From the NCBI GenBank assembly GCA_016193165.1, contig JACPST010000218.1:1-7739 (forward strand): a stretch of DNA of 7,739 nt, in the 5' to 3' direction. Origin of the DNA: Deltaproteobacteria bacterium (GTDB lineage Bacteria > Bdellovibrionota > JACOXK01 > 2-02-FULL-40-11). Positions 5,752-7,739 of this stretch are shown piece by piece (position 1 is the stretch's first letter; each line of letters opens with the position of its first letter). Under the pieces are notes generated by a model that saw nothing but the letters and a program-made list of their open reading frames with translations, had not been told where the DNA came from and ran no database searches. Both the position numbers and the translations under genes were made by a program.

Positions 5752-7727
5752 AGAGCGTGATTCACCAATGTTCGAACAGCGATCTTGGCATAGAGGGAAA
5801 CTTTTGGATCTTGATCACGATACACCAAATTCAATAAATCTCCCAAAGCCGAAACTTGAGAAATTTTTTCTAACATTCGAGCCGCCGCTCTGCGCACCAA
5901 AGCGTCAGAATGCTTTAATCCTCTTTGAAAGGCTTCAATGGCCAAAAGAGAATTTTGAGGGTCTCCTTCTTCGATGAGCCCCTCACACATGGTAAAAAGA
6001 TCCAAGGTCACGGAAGGCGACCACGTTGTCTGTTTTAAAATCGCAAGCAAAATATCAATATCCTTTCCCGCGATATGATGAACCGCGCTTAAAAAATAGA
6101 CCCGATGCTCCTCTAAAGCCGTTTCCATGAGCATCAGAAGTCTTAAGAGCGTACCTCTTTTATATTGAGTTTTGCACGTAAAGAGAGAAAGAGATTTTAG
6201 AATATGCTCATACAGGGTCGGGGTAATAAATTTTTGAGTCAAAAGCTTGAGGAGCATTGAAATATCCTCTCCGATCAGAGTTTCTATTGCTTTTAAGGAT
6301 CGGAATTGGACTTCCTGATCTTGCGTCGTTTGAGATAACTCAAATAAAGGGACAATGGCGGACAAATCTCGGCTTTCTCCCAGGATCATTGCTGACAGGT
6401 AGGAAATATTAATATCCGCAGAATGAAGTTTTTGAATTAAAGTATCGACCAGAGGCTGAATAAAAAATATTTTTTTATCCTTCGCCTTGGCCAGCAGATG
6501 TTTTAAAATCACTTGCTGAGTCATATTGGATGTTTTCCCGCTGTTCAAAATATCCAACATAAACGGGATTTCTTCCGACCCCATGAGCTGCGCTAAAGAC
6601 ACCATGGCAGAATAGGCAATGGCCGGATGCAAAAGTAACGCTTCTTTTAAAATAGGAATAGTCTCTTTTCTTTCCAAATATCCTAACGCTTCTGCCGCGG
6701 CCGCTTGAAGTTGAAGATTTTTCTCTTCTCTCAACACCCGGCTAAGATACCGAAGCGCTTTGAGATGCTGCGTCTTAGCCAATTGCATAAAGTCTTCCAC
6801 TCGAATATGCGGATCTTTACTTTTCCTGAGCTGATAATATTGTTTAAAAGTAATTTTCGGTGAAAGTTTATCTAAACAAAAATGCGCCATATTTTTAACA
6901 TTGGAGTCTGAATCTAAAGAAGCCCTTTCCAAAAGGGCCGGAACAACTTTACTGGATGAAATCCTAGCCAATCTTTTGCAGGCCTCCATACGGCAGACTG
7001 GGCTCGGATCGTTTTTTAAAACATCCCTCAGATCCTGAAATGCTTTTTTGCCTCCTAATCTTCCGATCGTCCAAATACTGACATGGCGAATTGTAACTCT
7101 GGCATCTTTTAAAAAAGGCCGAAGCACTTTCCAATGGACATAGCCTAACCCAAAATCTCCTAAAGCAAAAATAACAGCATAGAGCACATCAATATCTGTG
7201 TCGGCTAAAGCTCTTTCAAGATGCGGAATGGCTCGCTCATCTTGATTTTCACGAAGAGCATCTGCGCATGCCACTCGAACTTGAGGTGAAGGATTTTGAC
7301 GAAGCGCCTTGATCAAATAAGGCCCCCCTCCTTTCTTACGATACTTGGCGCACATACGAGCGGAAAAAAGCTGTCCCGCTTCTTTCCCTCGTAAAAGAAG
7401 CTCAATTAAAAGGCGCACTTTGACTTTTTCAGGAACATTTGAACTTCGGATCAGGCTTTCTAAAGAAAACACGGCTTCTTTAGAAATCCGCAATCGCGCA
7501 TCATCTACCAGAGGAACGAGATACGAAATTCCTTCTAAAAGCATATTTTTAGAAACCCAACGACAAAAATAAATGAGCAACAACTCATCTGTGGGATCCA
7601 TGGCCTTCCAAAGAAGAGGAACCGCCTTCGGATCAGAAAAATTCATCAAATCCGCGTAGGCCTGGCTTTTTATCCTCCAATCACTTTGCTTTAAATTGCG
7701 AATCAAATAAGAAATTTTTTCTTCCAT
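5748..7727 (-). CDS. HEAT-repeat solenoid protein, first gene visible in the pelFG operon
   Basis: A protein of about 659 residues made almost entirely of tandem HEAT/PBS-lyase-like helical repeats, with no signal peptide or membrane helix, so probably a cytoplasmic scaffold or adaptor. Clear repeats occur near residues 14-45, 133-161, 163-191, 204-226, 231-259, 261-288, 321-350, 354-382, 452-482 and 606-656. Typical units contain PQVRVACADALRE, VTIRHVSIWTIGRLG, QLQAAAAEALGYL and ALVRRAAARMLEKI. No catalytic domain is recognisable. Its TGA overlaps the pelF ATG by 4 bp, so the two should be co-translated. HEAT proteins bind partners; a role as an assembly or regulatory subunit of the Pel synthase, perhaps in place of the TPR protein PelE, is inference from position only. 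The ATG at 7727 is the first methionine codon seen. The frame stays open to the window edge (a TTG falls at 7739), so the true N-terminus may lie outside. Confidence 0.85.
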   Translation of the reverse strand: MEEKISYLIRNLKQSDWRIKSQAYADLMNFSDPKAVPLLWKAMDPTDELLLIYFCRWVSKNMLLEGISYLVPLVDDARLRISKEAVFSLESLIRSSNVPEKVKVRLLIELLLRGKEAGQLFSARMCAKYRKKGGGPYLIKALRQNPSPQVRVACADALRENQDERAIPHLERALADTDIDVLYAVIFALGDFGLGYVHWKVLRPFLKDARVTIRHVSIWTIGRLGGKKAFQDLRDVLKNDPSPVCRMEACKRLARISSSKVVPALLERASLDSDSNVKNMAHFCLDKLSPKITFKQYYQLRKSKDPHIRVEDFMQLAKTQHLKALRYLSRVLREEKNLQLQAAAAEALGYLERKETIPILKEALLLHPAIAYSAMVSLAQLMGSEEIPFMLDILNSGKTSNMTQQVILKHLLAKAKDKKIFFIQPLVDTLIQKLHSADINISYLSAMILGESRDLSAIVPLFELSQTTQDQEVQFRSLKAIETLIGEDISMLLKLLTQKFITPTLYEHILKSLSLFTCKTQYKRGTLLRLLMLMETALEEHRVYFLSAVHHIAGKDIDILLAILKQTTWSPSVTLDLFTMCEGLIEEGDPQNSLLAIEAFQRGLKHSDALVRRAAARMLEKISQVSALGDLLNLVYRDQDPKVSLYAKIAVRTLVNHAL

Positions 7728-7739
7728 ACCTAAACCCAA

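Noticed and set aside
5748..7727. Nucleotide tandem repeats in the HEAT gene
   Set aside because: The periodicity is only at the protein-fold level; the DNA units are too diverged to be called repeats.

Overview
The window is a densely coding, moderately AT-rich bacterial region. It has six protein genes, no gap over 60 bases between genes, and no RNA gene, mobile element or CRISPR array that I can see. Three linked minus-strand genes form a HEAT-repeat protein - PelF - PelG block. PelF and PelG are the glycosyltransferase and membrane transporter of the Pel exopolysaccharide system. Facing them on the plus strand are a lipoprotein of the GH114/TM1410 glycosidase superfamily, to which the hydrolase domain of PelA belongs, and an exported phospholipase D-superfamily protein. 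A partial cysteine desulfurase lies at the left edge. The lineage cannot be fixed from the sequence. A short lipoprotein signal peptide and a Sec signal peptide on the PLD protein would suit a diderm, but no outer-membrane gene is present to prove it.

Layout. Positions 1-557 (minus) hold the N-terminal part of a class V aminotransferase/cysteine desulfurase, cut by the window edge. It diverges from the glycosidase-like lipoprotein at 589-1551 (plus), with about 31 bp between them. The PLD-like gene follows at 1608-2837 (plus), probably with its own promoter in the 56-bp gap. Its 3' end overlaps the 3' end of pelG (2812-4257, minus) by 26 bp, tail to tail. Upstream of pelG, pelF (4258-5751, minus) abuts it with no spacer (stop codon directly followed by ATG). 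pelF in turn overlaps the HEAT-repeat gene (5748 to about 7727, minus) by 4 bp in an ATGA junction. The minus-strand genes are therefore a tightly coupled operon whose promoter lies off the right edge.

How they may work together. In known Pel systems PelF polymerises an N-acetylgalactosamine-rich chain from a UDP-sugar and works with the 12-helix membrane protein PelG for export, together with PelD (c-di-GMP receptor) and PelE (TPR scaffold). PelA trims and deacetylates the polymer. Here PelF and PelG are clear. A large HEAT solenoid sits where a scaffold such as PelE might be expected, and a stand-alone PelA-like hydrolase without a deacetylase domain is encoded opposite. No PelB, PelC, PelD, canonical PelE or deacetylase is visible within the window. 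The family assignments of PelF and PelG are firm. The roles of the HEAT protein, the lipoprotein and the PLD protein in this system are inference from gene context.
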